From Sinomonas sp. P10A9 (GTDB taxonomy: Bacteria; Actinomycetota; Actinomycetes; Actinomycetales; Micrococcaceae), in the NCBI RefSeq assembly GCF_041022165.1, contig NZ_CP163302.1, positions 1,550,001-1,614,000 on the forward strand: a stretch of 64,000 nucleotides of DNA, given 5' to 3'. Under the pieces are notes generated by a model. The model saw nothing but the letters and a program-made list of their open reading frames with translations, made no database searches and had not been told where the DNA came from. The position numbers and the translations under genes are program-made. This document shows, piece by piece, positions 16,434 through 25,689 of the stretch. Numbering within the stretch: the stretch's first letter is position 1; every line of letters begins with the position of its first letter.

Positions 16434-17624
16434 ATGACGCAGCCGCGCACCGCCGCCGCCGATCTGCCGTACGCCGACGGCGACTTCTATGCCTTCGAGG
16501 CCCTTCTCTCCGACAAAGAGAGGGACCGCCTCCACGAGGTGCGTGAGTGGCTGGCACGCGAAGTGGCCCCCATTGCCATCGACTGCTGGAACCGTGCCGA
16601 GTTCCCGCATGAGATCGTGCCCAAGGTTGCCGAGCTCGACGTCATGAGTCCGGTCCGTCGCCAGGGTCACTCGAACCTGCTCGCGGGACTCCTCCACGCC
16701 GAGTTCACCCGCGCCGACGCCTCGATCGCCACCTTCATGGGCGTCCACGACGGCCTGTTCGCAGGGTCGATCGAGCTGCTCGCCTCCGAGGAGCAGAAGG
16801 CTGCCTGGCTGCCCGAGATCTATTCGCTGGACAAGATCGGGGCCTTCGGCCTGACCGAGCCGCTCGGCGGCTCCGATGTCGCCGGCGGGACCCGGACCAC
16901 TGCGCGCCGCGACGGTGGCGACTGGATCCTCACGGGTGCCAAGCGCTGGATCGGCAACGCGACGTTCTCCGACTGGGTCGTGGTCTTCGCGCGGGACGAG
17001 GCCGATAACCAGGTCAAGGGCTTCCTCGTGGACACCAACCTGCCCGGGTACAGCGCCACGCGGATCGAGAACAAGATCGCGCTGCGCACGGTGCAGAACG
17101 CGGACATCACGCTCGATGACGTCCGAGTCCCGGCCGAGTTCAAGCTCGCCCACGCCAACAGCTTCAGGGATACGAACAAGGTGCTCAAAGCCACACGGCT
17201 CTCCGTGGCGTGGCAGGCCGTCGGGCAGCAGCTGGCCGCCTTCGACGTGGCGCGGCGGTACACGGTCGAGCGTGAGCAGTTCGGCCGCCCGATCGCCTCC
17301 TTCCAGCTGGTCCAGGACCAGCTCGTCACGATGCTCGGCAACGTGGTGAGCTCGCTGGGCATGATGGTCCGCCTCGCGCAGCTCGAGGATGCCGGCCGGG
17401 CCCGCGATGAGCAGTCTGCGCTCGCGAAGGCCTTCACGACCGCCCGCATGCGCGAGAGCGTCGCGATCGGCCGCAGCCTGCTCGGCGGCAACGGCATCGT
17501 GACGGACTACGGGATGGCCAAGGTGTTCGCAGACGCGGAGGCCATCTACTCGTATGAGGGCACGCACGAGATCAACTCTCTCGTGGTGGGCCGGTCGATC
17601 ACGGGCATCTCAGCCATCGTCTGA
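16434..17624 (+). CDS. acyl-CoA dehydrogenase, glutaryl-CoA dehydrogenase-like
   Basis: 396 residues. FAD enzyme that introduces the alpha-beta double bond in an acyl-CoA. Flavin-site motifs are AFGLTEPLGGSDVAGG and the FGRPIASFQLVQDQL block; the catalytic Glu lies in AIYSYEGTHEINSLVVGRS. That C-terminal block, with Y-E-G-T-H and the G-R-S-I-T-G-I ending, is the pattern of glutaryl-CoA dehydrogenase rather than of short-chain enzymes. It is monocistronic, between a terminator and a convergent M23 gene. The dyads in its leader suggest induction by an acyl-CoA or acid. Substrate assignment is by similarity only. Confidence 0.85.
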   Translation: MTQPRTAAADLPYADGDFYAFEALLSDKERDRLHEVREWLAREVAPIAIDCWNRAEFPHEIVPKVAELDVMSPVRRQGHSNLLAGLLHAEFTRADASIATFMGVHDGLFAGSIELLASEEQKAAWLPEIYSLDKIGAFGLTEPLGGSDVAGGTRTTARRDGGDWILTGAKRWIGNATFSDWVVVFARDEADNQVKGFLVDTNLPGYSATRIENKIALRTVQNADITLDDVRVPAEFKLAHANSFRDTNKVLKATRLSVAWQAVGQQLAAFDVARRYTVEREQFGRPIASFQLVQDQLVTMLGNVVSSLGMMVRLAQLEDAGRARDEQSALAKAFTTARMRESVAIGRSLLGGNGIVTDYGMAKVFADAEAIYSYEGTHEINSLVVGRSITGISAIV

Positions 17625-17629
17625 CCTGC

Positions 17630-18247
17630 TCAGCCCCAGGGCAGCAGGACCGAGGGCCGGCGGTCCTCGATGAATGCCAGGGGGTCCACGTACTCGTCGC
17701 CCCGGCGTACGCCCCAATGCAGGCAGTCGTCGGGGCCGCAGTGGCCGGCCTCGCCCGGAGCGAGGGCCCCGACGGGTTCGCCCCTGGCGACCGCGGCACC
17801 CACGGCAGCCGTGCCCACGACGGGTTCGAAGCTGCTCCGCAGCCCGTCGCCGTGGTCGATGGTCACCACGGGCCGGTCCACCACCCAACCGCTGAACACC
17901 ACCGTCCCGGCCTGCGGCGAGCGGACTTCGGCGCCCCGCACCGCACCGAGGTCCGCCCCCCGGTGGCCTGACAGCCACGGGCGCCTCGGGGGATCGAACT
18001 GGCGCACGACGGCGGGCCGCGGCTCGAGCGGCCATGCCCACCCGTAACCTGAAGGCTGTGCTCCGGCGGGCCTGGCGAGCGTGGGCGATGCGCCTACGGG
18101 CTGGGCGAGGGCGACCTGTGCGGCAGGCGGTGCCTGCGCCGCGGCGGGGCCGCCCACAGCCGCGGAGAGCGCCAGAGCGCAGACGCTCGGCACTGCCGTG
18201 AGGATTCTGAGCGGCTCTCGGCCGGTAAGGGGCATCCGAGGTGTCAT
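17630..18247 (-). CDS. secreted M23/LytM-domain protein with altered metal motif
   Basis: 205 residues. A signal peptide is visible (LRILTAVPSVCALALSA, cleavage near PAAAQA), followed by an Ala/Pro linker and a LytM domain. The first zinc motif is present (SGHRGADLG), but the HxH motif reads CLHWG, with Cys where the first His is expected. I recall the same CLHWG form in mycobacterial homologues next to rpsB (Rv2891), so it is probably a subfamily trait. It may be a regulator or weak hydrolase of peptidoglycan rather than a classical endopeptidase. The frame is open upstream; the ATG giving MTPRMPLTG is used because it yields a proper signal peptide. Confidence 0.82.
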   Translation of the reverse strand: MTPRMPLTGREPLRILTAVPSVCALALSAAVGGPAAAQAPPAAQVALAQPVGASPTLARPAGAQPSGYGWAWPLEPRPAVVRQFDPPRRPWLSGHRGADLGAVRGAEVRSPQAGTVVFSGWVVDRPVVTIDHGDGLRSSFEPVVGTAAVGAAVARGEPVGALAPGEAGHCGPDDCLHWGVRRGDEYVDPLAFIEDRRPSVLLPWG

Positions 18248-18694
18248 GACGCCCAGCCTTGCGGTGTGGCGAGACCATCGGCAAGGGCAACGGTCCCGCA
18301 TGTGGACAATGCGGCGTCGTCCGCAGCGATGACGCCCTGATGCCGACGCCTTGATGCCGACGCCGGATGCGGCCTGGCCGCCGCTGCGCCGCCCGCCCTG
18401 ACACCGCCCGCTGTAGTACACTTGGGACCGCGGCTTTCCGAGCCTCTTTTGCTGTGCCAGAATCCATGGTCCGCCATGCCTGCGCTTCAGAAGGGTGAAG
18501 GAAGCCGACTCCGCGCATCCAGCGCTCGTCATGAGCACTGTCCGCCCATCGGTCCGTGCAAACGGTAGGGGCGGGGAGGGGATGCCAGGGACACGCGGCC
18601 ACCCGGCCGTCGTTGTCAACAACCGTCAACTATGGCAGGGGCAAGGGCCACCGCGTGCGCCCTCGAATGAAGACCTGCCGGAAGGAGCGTCGGC
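18248..18694. other. 447-bp intergenic region between M23 gene and rpsB
   Basis: No credible gene. It must hold the divergent promoters for the M23 gene and for rpsB. A TACACT hexamer at 18417-18422 is a possible rpsB -10 box without a good -35, which would leave a leader of about 265 bases. GTTGT-CA-ACAAC at 18612-18623 is a small perfect dyad 70 bases before rpsB. AAGGAG precedes the rpsB ATG. A leader of this size could carry an S2-binding autoregulatory structure, but I cannot see a defined one. Confidence 0.5.
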
Positions 18695-19594
18695 ATGCCC
18701 GTCGTTACCATGCGCCAGCTGCTCGACAGCGGTGTCCACTTCGGCCACCAGACCCGCCGTTGGAACCCGAAGATGAAGCGCTTCATCCTCACCGAGCGCA
18801 ACGGCATCTACATCATCGACCTCCAGCAGTCGCTGTCGTTCATCGACCGCGCCTTCGAGTTCGTCAAGGCCACGGTTGCCCACGGCGGCACCGTGCTCTT
18901 CGTCGGCACCAAGAAGCAGGCGCAGGAGGCCATCGCGGAGCAGGCCACGCGCGTCGGCCAGCCCTACGTCAACCAGCGTTGGCTGGGCGGCATGCTGACC
19001 AACTTCTCGACGGTTGCCAAGCGCATCCAGCGCCTCAAGGAGCTTGAGGAGATCGACTTCGAGGATGTGGCAGGTTCGGGCCGCACCAAGAAGGAGCTCC
19101 TCATCCTGCAGCGCGAGAAGGACAAGCTCGAGAAGACCCTCGGCGGCATCCGCAACCTGACCCGCACCCCATCGGCGCTCTGGATCGTTGACACGAAGAA
19201 GGAGCACCTCGCGGTCGACGAGGCCAAGAAGCTCGGCATCCCCGTCGTGGCGATCCTCGACACGAACTGCGATCCGGACGAGGTCGATTTCCCGATCCCG
19301 GGCAACGACGACGCCATCCGCTCCGTGAACCTCCTCACCCGCGTTGTCGCTGACTCCGTGGCCGAGGGCCTCATTGCCCGCCAGAACCGCGGTTCCGGCA
19401 CCGAGGGCGCGCAGGCGGAGCCGCTGGCCGAGTGGGAGCGCGAGCTCCTCGAGGGCCAGAAGGCCGAGGACGCCGCTGCTGCTCCGGCCGAGGCTGCTGC
19501 TGAGGCGCCCGCCGAGACTGCCGCTGCTGAGGCCCCCGCCGAGGCTGCTGCTGAGGCTCCGGCCGAGGCTGAGTCCGCCGAGGGCACCAACTAA
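18695..19594 (+). CDS. rpsB: 30S ribosomal protein S2
   Basis: 299 residues. The S2 core runs from [19 protein letters not shown] to about residue 235 and includes [20 protein letters not shown], the [10 protein letters not shown] block and [17 protein letters not shown]-terminal tail of about 45 residues is a degenerate Ala/Pro/Glu repeat ([10 protein letters not shown] units), likely disordered. AAGGAG lies at a good distance from the ATG. tsf follows, as in most bacteria. Confidence 0.98.
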   Translation: MPVVTMRQLLDSGVHFGHQTRRWNPKMKRFILTERNGIYIIDLQQSLSFIDRAFEFVKATVAHGGTVLFVGTKKQAQEAIAEQATRVGQPYVNQRWLGGMLTNFSTVAKRIQRLKELEEIDFEDVAGSGRTKKELLILQREKDKLEKTLGGIRNLTRTPSALWIVDTKKEHLAVDEAKKLGIPVVAILDTNCDPDEVDFPIPGNDDAIRSVNLLTRVVADSVAEGLIARQNRGSGTEGAQAEPLAEWERELLEGQKAEDAAAAPAEAAAEAPAETAAAEAPAEAAAEAPAEAESAEGTN

Positions 19595-19643
19595 CTCGAT
19601 CAAAGACCCTCTCCGGGACCCACCAGGCTCCGGGGACTGCCGG

Positions 19644-19678
19644 CAGATGGCCGCACCTTCTACGGGAGCGGCCATCTG
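19644..19678 (+). other. hairpin in the rpsB-tsf gap
   Basis: An 11-bp perfect stem (CAGATGGCCGC paired with GCGGCCATCTG) closes a 13-base loop, with no T-run after it. It could be an attenuator, a processing site or an mRNA-stability element that sets the S2 to EF-Ts ratio. Confidence 0.5.
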
Positions 19679-19721
19679 TGCTGGCCGGAAGACAGCAGAA
19701 CACACGAGACGAGGGGTTCAC

Positions 19722-20558
<837 letters not shown>

Positions 20559-20567
20559 CACGACCAC

Positions 20568-20600
20568 AAGGGGGCGGCCACTTCGGTGGCCGCCCCCTTT
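20568..20600 (+). terminator. Rho-independent terminator after tsf
   Basis: A 14-bp perfect stem (AAGGGGGCGGCCAC with GTGGCCGCCCCCTT) is capped by a stable TTCG tetraloop and ends in TTT. Confidence 0.88.
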
Positions 20601-20624
20601 GCCATGACCGGCGGCAGGTGCCGC

Positions 20625-20630
20625 TACGCT
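20625..20630 (+). promoter_or_regulatory. possible -10 box of pyrH
   Basis: TACGCT lies after the tsf terminator and about 45 bases before the pyrH ATG. No clear -35 is present, so this is a weak assignment. Confidence 0.3.
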
Positions 20631-20675
20631 AGACGCAGGCTCCCAGACAGACGTTTTACCCGAGGGGACACATCC

Positions 20676-21494
20676 ATGGAATCCGTATCGACCGCAGACA
20701 CGACTGTGCCCTCCGACCCGCTGGCAGACGCAGCCAACCCAGCCGCCGGCATCGCCACGGAGGCGTCCACCGCGCTCGACGGCGAGCCGCGCCACCGGCG
20801 TCGAGTCCTCCTGAAGCTCTCGGGTGAGGTGTTCGGCGGCGGCAAGCTCGGCGTCGACACGGCGACCGTGCGGGGCATCGCGGAGCAGATCGCCGCCGCC
20901 GTCGACGACGTCGAGATCGCCATCGTGGTCGGTGGCGGCAACTTCTTCCGCGGAGCCGAGCTGTCGGTCTCGGGCATGGACCGCTCGCGCGCCGACTATA
21001 TGGGCATGCTCGGCACGGTCATGAACTGCCTCGCCCTGCAGGACTTCCTCGAGCAGGCCGGCGTCGAGACGCGTGTCCAGAGCGCGATCACGATGGGCCA
21101 AGTCGCCGAAGCCTACATCCCGCGTCGCGCCATCAGGCACATGGAGAAGGGCCGCGTCGTGATCTTCGGCGCAGGGGCTGGACTGCCCTACTTCTCGACC
21201 GACACCGTTGCCGCGCAGCGCGCGCTCGAGGTGCACGCCGACGTCGTGCTCATGGCCAAGAGCGGAGTCGACGGCGTCTACACAGCCGACCCGAAGAAGG
21301 ACCCGAGCGCCGTCAAGCTCGAGCACCTCACCTACGACGAGGCGCTGCGCCGCGATATCCGCGTCATGGACCAGACGGCCATGACGATGTGCAAGGACAA
21401 CCGCCTCGAGATGGTCGTGTTCGGCATGGAGGGCAAGGGAAACGTCACCAAGGCGATCCGCGGCGACCATCTCGGCACGCGGGTGACCGTCTGA
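20676..21494 (+). CDS. pyrH: UMP kinase
   Basis: 272 residues. Phosphorylates UMP to UDP. The amino-acid-kinase fold starts with [13 protein letters not shown], followed by [14 protein letters not shown], the [16 protein letters not shown] block and [18 protein letters not shown]; the uridine-binding segment is [18 protein letters not shown]. About 33 residues of unconserved, Ala/Asp/Thr-rich sequence precede the core, longer than in E. coli. The start is supported by GAGGGG at good distance. Confidence 0.96.
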   Translation: MESVSTADTTVPSDPLADAANPAAGIATEASTALDGEPRHRRRVLLKLSGEVFGGGKLGVDTATVRGIAEQIAAAVDDVEIAIVVGGGNFFRGAELSVSGMDRSRADYMGMLGTVMNCLALQDFLEQAGVETRVQSAITMGQVAEAYIPRRAIRHMEKGRVVIFGAGAGLPYFSTDTVAAQRALEVHADVVLMAKSGVDGVYTADPKKDPSAVKLEHLTYDEALRRDIRVMDQTAMTMCKDNRLEMVVFGMEGKGNVTKAIRGDHLGTRVTV

Positions 21495-21513
21495 GCCACT
21501 CCCTCTGGTGCGG

Positions 21514-21528
21514 CTAGGATGTTCCTAG
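21514..21528 (+). promoter_or_regulatory. dyad with TAGGAT box upstream of frr
   Basis: CTAGGA-TGT-TCCTAG is a 6-3-6 dyad that contains a TAGGAT hexamer usable as a -10 box. It lies just after pyrH, so frr may have its own promoter, possibly regulated through this dyad. Confidence 0.35.
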
Positions 21529-21619
21529 TCCCGCGGAGCCGGGCGGCCGCCTCCGCCATGCGGTCCCGGCGGTCGGCCGGGAAGTACACAGCTGCAACGA
21601 AGTCCTCAAGGAGTGCGAC

Positions 21620-22177
21620 GTGATCGAAGAGACCCTGCTCGAAGCCACCGACAAGATGGAGAAGGCCGTCGAGGTGGCCAAGGAGGACTTCGCGTCGATC
21701 CGGACCGGCCGTGCCAACCCCGCCCTGTACGCGAAGGTGATGGTGGACTACTACGGGACCCCGACGCCGCTCCAGCAGCTGGCCTCCTTCCAGGTCTCGG
21801 ATGCTCGCACGATCCTCATCACGCCGTACGACAAGAGCGCCCTGCGCGACGTCGAGAAGGCCCTCAGCGACTCAGAGGTCGGCGCCAACCCGTCCAACGA
21901 CGGCAGCGTGATCCGGGTGGTCCTGCCCGAGCTCACGCAGGAGCGCCGCAAGGAGTACGTCAAGGTCGTCAAGGGCAAGGGTGAGGACGCCAAGGTCTCG
22001 ATCCGCAGCATCCGCCGCAAGGCGAAGGAGACGCTCGACAAGCTCGTCAAGGACGGCGAGGTCGGCGAGGACGACGGCGTGCGCGGTGAGAAGGACCTCG
22101 ACTCGCTGACCAAGAAGCACGTGGACGCCGTCGACGAGCTGGTCAAGCGCAAGGAAGCCGAGCTCCTCGAGGTCTGA
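21620..22177 (+). CDS. frr: ribosome recycling factor
   Basis: 185 residues. Splits post-termination ribosomes with EF-G. The helical tip/base signature is present: DKMEKAVEVAKEDFASIRTGRANP at the start (quoted here only in part by its SIRTGRANP core), then YYGTPTPLQQLASF and ISIRSIRRKAKE-like VSIRSIRRKAKETLDKL. The GTG start has AAGGAG in front. The ATG of cdsA overlaps the last base of its stop. Confidence 0.97.
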   Translation: MIEETLLEATDKMEKAVEVAKEDFASIRTGRANPALYAKVMVDYYGTPTPLQQLASFQVSDARTILITPYDKSALRDVEKALSDSEVGANPSNDGSVIRVVLPELTQERRKEYVKVVKGKGEDAKVSIRSIRRKAKETLDKLVKDGEVGEDDGVRGEKDLDSLTKKHVDAVDELVKRKEAELLEV

Positions 22178-23139
22178 TGAGCACGCCCCAGCCCGACGTG
22201 CCGCATGAGGGACCCGACTCGTCGGGCAACCCAATGCCGGAGGCAGCCGCCCTCGGCGAGCGCCGGGCCCGCAAGTCCCAGAAGGCTTCGCGGGCAGGGC
22301 GAAACCTGCCCGCAGCCATCGCCGTGGGCCTGACCCTGCTTGCAGCGCTGCTCGCGGGGCTGTTCCTGTGGCCGATGGGGTTCGTCCTCATCGCCGTCTC
22401 GGCGGCTCTTCTGGGCGTCTGGGAGGTCTTCCGGGCGTTCGAGGCCCACGGCACACGGGTCCCGATCGTGCCCATCATGGCTGCGGCGGTGGCCATCCCG
22501 GTGACGGCGTATTTCGGGGGGCAGGAGGCGCAGTTGTTCGCGCTCCTGGCCAGTTGTGCAGCGGTGCTCGTCTGGCAGAGCCTCGAGCATCCCGACGGCG
22601 CCACGCGTGGCGTCTTCGCCGGGGTGTTCGTCGTCCTGTGGATCCCCTTCCTCATCGGCTACGCACTCCTGCCGCTGCATGCGGCAACACCGCCGCCGGG
22701 CTTCGGACTGTGGCAGGGCGGCGCGGTGCCGCCCTCGACGCTTCAGCTCGCGGTCACGCTCCTCCTGGTGGTGGCCAACGACACGTTCGGGTACATTGTG
22801 GGCGCGAGCCTGGGGAAGCACCCGATGGCGCCGAAGATCAGCCCCAAGAAGTCGTGGGAGGGCTTTGCGGGATCCGCGGCGGGGGCGCTCGTGATCGGCG
22901 TTCTGGGTGCGGTGCTCCTGCTCGGGCGGCCGTGGTGGGTCGGGGCCGTGCTCGCCGTCGTCATGGTCGGTGCGGCCACAGCAGGCGACCTCGCCGAATC
23001 GATGGTCAAGCGCGAGCTCGGCATCAAGGACATGAGCAGCATCCTCCCGGGGCACGGGGGGATGATGGACCGGCTGGACTCGATCCTGTTCGGGGTGCCG
23101 GCCGCCTACCTCGTTTTCAGCCTCCTGCAGGGCATCTAG
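22177..23139 (+). CDS. cdsA: phosphatidate cytidylyltransferase
   Basis: 320 residues. Makes CDP-diacylglycerol from phosphatidate and CTP, the precursor used by enzymes such as the CDP-alcohol phosphatidyltransferase encoded 9 kb upstream. About seven to eight membrane segments follow a hydrophilic 40-residue N-terminus. The family signature near the C-terminus is GDLAESMVKRELGIKDMSS then LPGHGGMMDRLDS. Coupled to frr through TGATG. In related genomes rlmN usually follows; here a DivIVA-domain gene does. Confidence 0.96.
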   Translation: MSTPQPDVPHEGPDSSGNPMPEAAALGERRARKSQKASRAGRNLPAAIAVGLTLLAALLAGLFLWPMGFVLIAVSAALLGVWEVFRAFEAHGTRVPIVPIMAAAVAIPVTAYFGGQEAQLFALLASCAAVLVWQSLEHPDGATRGVFAGVFVVLWIPFLIGYALLPLHAATPPPGFGLWQGGAVPPSTLQLAVTLLLVVANDTFGYIVGASLGKHPMAPKISPKKSWEGFAGSAAGALVIGVLGAVLLLGRPWWVGAVLAVVMVGAATAGDLAESMVKRELGIKDMSSILPGHGGMMDRLDSILFGVPAAYLVFSLLQGI

Positions 23140-23191
23140 GCTCGGGGACCTCACATGATCGACTTTCCAACGAACGAGAGGACGCGTACAC

Positions 23192-23767
23192 GTGGCGCAC
23201 ACTGAGGACAGCGCGGCGGCAGGATTCGACCGGGTCGGGCGGGGCGACCTCGGTTACAGTCCCAAGCAGGTGGAGAAGTTCCTGGACGCGGCGCGCGCGT
23301 ACCTCGAGGATCGCGCGGCTGCGGCCGTGACGAGCCACGATGTCCGCACCGTCTCGTTCGACGCCGTCCGCGGCGGCTACGACGCCAATGAGGTCGACGC
23401 CGCGCTGGACCGGCTCGAGGATGCGTTCGCACGCCGCGAGCGCGACGATCTCATCCAGGAAGCGGGCCAGGAGGCCTGGCTGCGCGAGATCGGGCAGCTG
23501 GCCGGGCTGCTTCGCGGCCGGCTCATGAGGTCCGACGGCGAGCGGTTCCGCCGCCCAGCCAGCGTCAAGGCCCCCAGCTATCACGTCGACGACGTGGACA
23601 TCCTGTGCACGCGTCTGCTCGCATACCTCGAGCAGGGCTCCCCGATGAGCGCCGACGAGGTGCGCACCGCCGTCTTCCGCACCGTGTCCGGCAGGGAAGG
23701 CTACGAGGAGACCCAAGTGGACGCGTTCCTCGACCGTGTCGTGGAGCTCATGGCCGCGATCGACTGA
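23192..23767 (+). CDS. DivIVA-domain protein with three repeat units
   Basis: 191 residues, no membrane segment. Three copies of a DivIVA/DivI1A-like half-domain can be seen: GDLGYSPKQVEKFLDAARAY at residues 17-36, then VSFDAVRGGYDANEVDAALD and VFRTVSGREGYEETQVDAFL, each with the G-Y-x3-(E/Q)V-(D/E) signature. Such proteins usually bind curved membrane or polar scaffold protein Wag31. The long coiled coil of true DivIVA is missing, so it is an accessory protein. The GTG start follows GAGGAC. The next gene is convergent, nine bases away. Confidence 0.85.
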   Translation: MAHTEDSAAAGFDRVGRGDLGYSPKQVEKFLDAARAYLEDRAAAAVTSHDVRTVSFDAVRGGYDANEVDAALDRLEDAFARRERDDLIQEAGQEAWLREIGQLAGLLRGRLMRSDGERFRRPASVKAPSYHVDDVDILCTRLLAYLEQGSPMSADEVRTAVFRTVSGREGYEETQVDAFLDRVVELMAAID

Positions 23768-23775
23768 GCCTCGGT

Positions 23776-25284
23776 TCAGCCGGGCGGCTCGGGTGAGTGC
23801 AGCCGTACGAGGAAGCGGTCGGCGTCGTGGGGGACCGTCCGGCCGCTCACGCGCGAGACGATCACCATGACGGCGAACGCGAGCGGGATCGTCCACGCGG
23901 CGGGCTGAGCGCACACCACGGCAACGACGGAGTGCTGCGCATCCGAGCCGAGCAGGCCAGTGCCGATGACCCCGGACGCTGTCAGCGCGCCCCCGCACGC
24001 CACCGCACCCGTGACCATGCCCGCAATCGCTCCTGCGGGGGTGAGCCGGCGCCACCAGATCCCCAGGAGAAGCAGCGGGCAGATGGTGGATGCCGTGAAC
24101 GCGAAGACCAGGCCAACGCTTCCCGCCAGCGCCTGGGGACTGACGCCGAGGGCCATCGCGAACGGTACGAGCGCGGACAGGGCCGCGGCGGTCCGGAAGC
24201 CGCGGACGCTCCCGCCGAACAGTTCCTGGCTGATGACGCCGGCCACCGAGACGAGCAGCCCCGACGTCGTCGAGAGGAACGCTGCCATGGCCCCCGCCAG
24301 CACGAGGGCCGAGAGGGCGGTGCCGAGCGGCCCTGACAGGAGTCGTTCGGGCAGGAGGATGGCGACGGCGTCCCCCTCGCCCGCGAGGTCCGGCGCGAGG
24401 AGACGGCCCATCGCCCCGAACGCGGTGGGGAAGAGGTAGAAGACGGACAGCAGTCCCAGTACGATCACGGTGGTCCGGCGCGCAGAGCGGCCGTCCGGAT
24501 TCGTGTAGAACCGGACGAGCACGTGGGGCAGCCCGAGTGTGCCGAAGAGCAGGGCGAGCAGGATCGAGAAGGTGCGGTACCCGCCGTCGAGCGTCGTGAA
24601 CGAGCCAGACGGAGCTTCCGCTTGGGTGCTTGCGGCGATGCTGCCTGCCGCGTCGGGCAGGCTGGGTGCACCGCGGCCGGCCAGGAGCAGGATGAGGAAG
24701 AGTGCCGGGACTGCGAGGGCTGCAAGCTTGAGCCAGAACTGGAAGGCCTGGACGAACGTGATGGAGCGCATGCCGCCGAGCATGACCGCGAGGACTACGA
24801 CGGCGACGACTGCGGCCGAGCCCGCCCACCCCGGCAGGCCCGTGGTGATCCGGACCGCGAGGGCCGCGCCCTGGAGCTGGGGGATGATGTAGAGCCAGCC
24901 GATGAGGACGACGAGGACGCTCGTGGTCCGCCGTGCCGAGAGGGATCCGAGCCGCGCGGCGGTGAAGTCGGGAACCGTGTAGGCGCCGGAGCGCCGCAGG
25001 GGCGCGGCGACGAACAGCAGCAGCATGAGGAAGCCCGCTGTGTAGCCCACGGGGTACCACAGCGCGTTGGAGCCGCTGACCATGATGAGGCCGGCCACCC
25101 CGAGGAAACTGGCCGCGGAGAGATACTCGCCGCCGATGGCGGACGCGTTCCACCAGGGCCTGACGGTGCGCGAGGCCACGTAGAAGTCGCTCGTCGTGCG
25201 GGAGATCCGAAGCCCGTAGAACCCCACGAGAACCGTCGCAACTGCCACGATGCCGAGTGCGGCAAGGCCGATCAACGGATTCAC
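23776..25284 (-). CDS. sodium:solute symporter family protein (acetate/pyruvate-type)
   Basis: 502 residues and about 13 membrane segments; SSS-family landmarks are the helix with FYVASRTVRPWWNASAIGGE, the sodium-site segment YLSAASFLGVAGLI and the GLPHVLVRFYTNPDGRSARR block that also occurs in ActP. The GTG giving VNPLIGLAALG is used; upstream sequence in the same frame is Arg/His-rich and non-coding. It is a paralogue of the symporter encoded 4 kb away on the other strand. It lies last in an operon with a sensor kinase, a LytTR regulator and a DUF485 protein. Confidence 0.9.
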   Translation of the reverse strand: MNPLIGLAALGIVAVATVLVGFYGLRISRTTSDFYVASRTVRPWWNASAIGGEYLSAASFLGVAGLIMVSGSNALWYPVGYTAGFLMLLLFVAAPLRRSGAYTVPDFTAARLGSLSARRTTSVLVVLIGWLYIIPQLQGAALAVRITTGLPGWAGSAAVVAVVVLAVMLGGMRSITFVQAFQFWLKLAALAVPALFLILLLAGRGAPSLPDAAGSIAASTQAEAPSGSFTTLDGGYRTFSILLALLFGTLGLPHVLVRFYTNPDGRSARRTTVIVLGLLSVFYLFPTAFGAMGRLLAPDLAGEGDAVAILLPERLLSGPLGTALSALVLAGAMAAFLSTTSGLLVSVAGVISQELFGGSVRGFRTAAALSALVPFAMALGVSPQALAGSVGLVFAFTASTICPLLLLGIWWRRLTPAGAIAGMVTGAVACGGALTASGVIGTGLLGSDAQHSVVAVVCAQPAAWTIPLAFAVMVIVSRVSGRTVPHDADRFLVRLHSPEPPG

Positions 25285-25676
25285 GGGCGGTCCTCGAGGA
25301 GCTCGGCATAGCGCTGCTCGTTCCGGGTCGAGGCACGGTAGTACGCGATGCCGGCAAGCACGACGGCGGGATAGGGGAGCGCCCCGATGAGCAGCCATTC
25401 GAGCGTGAGGCCGGGGAGCCACGGGATGTTCCTGCCGAGCTCTGAGACGGCCCAGAGGGATCCCACCGCTACGAGGAAGGCTCCCGCCACGAGAAGGGCC
25501 AGGCGCAGCTGGGAGCGCAGGAGCGAACGCAGCACCACGGTACCCAGCTCTGACTGCTCCGCGACTTCCCGAGAAAGGGACGGGGTGCGCGGCGCGCGGG
25601 CCGCGTTCGAGAGGGGAGCGGTCACGCGCACCCGCTTCGAACGGTCGATCCGGCGTTCGCCGTCGGGGCCCGTCAC
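25281..25676 (-). CDS. DUF485-like small membrane protein, symporter partner
   Basis: 131 residues. A hydrophilic N-terminal half is followed by two membrane helices (LALLVAGAFLVAVGSLWAV and LEWLLIGALPYPAVVLAGIAYY) and a charged tail, the size and topology of DUF485 (YjcH) proteins that accompany acetate permeases. It starts with GTG and overlaps the symporter start by four bases. Its N-terminus differs clearly from the other DUF485 protein in this locus, and membership is assigned mainly from topology and context. Confidence 0.72.
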   Translation of the reverse strand: MTGPDGERRIDRSKRVRVTAPLSNAARAPRTPSLSREVAEQSELGTVVLRSLLRSQLRLALLVAGAFLVAVGSLWAVSELGRNIPWLPGLTLEWLLIGALPYPAVVLAGIAYYRASTRNEQRYAELLEDRP

Positions 25677-25689
25677 TGCGTGGTGCCCG

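Noticed and set aside
18248..18694. Small gene in the long gap before rpsB
   Set aside because: Candidate frames are Arg/Pro/Gly-rich, lack ribosome sites and show no codon-position bias.
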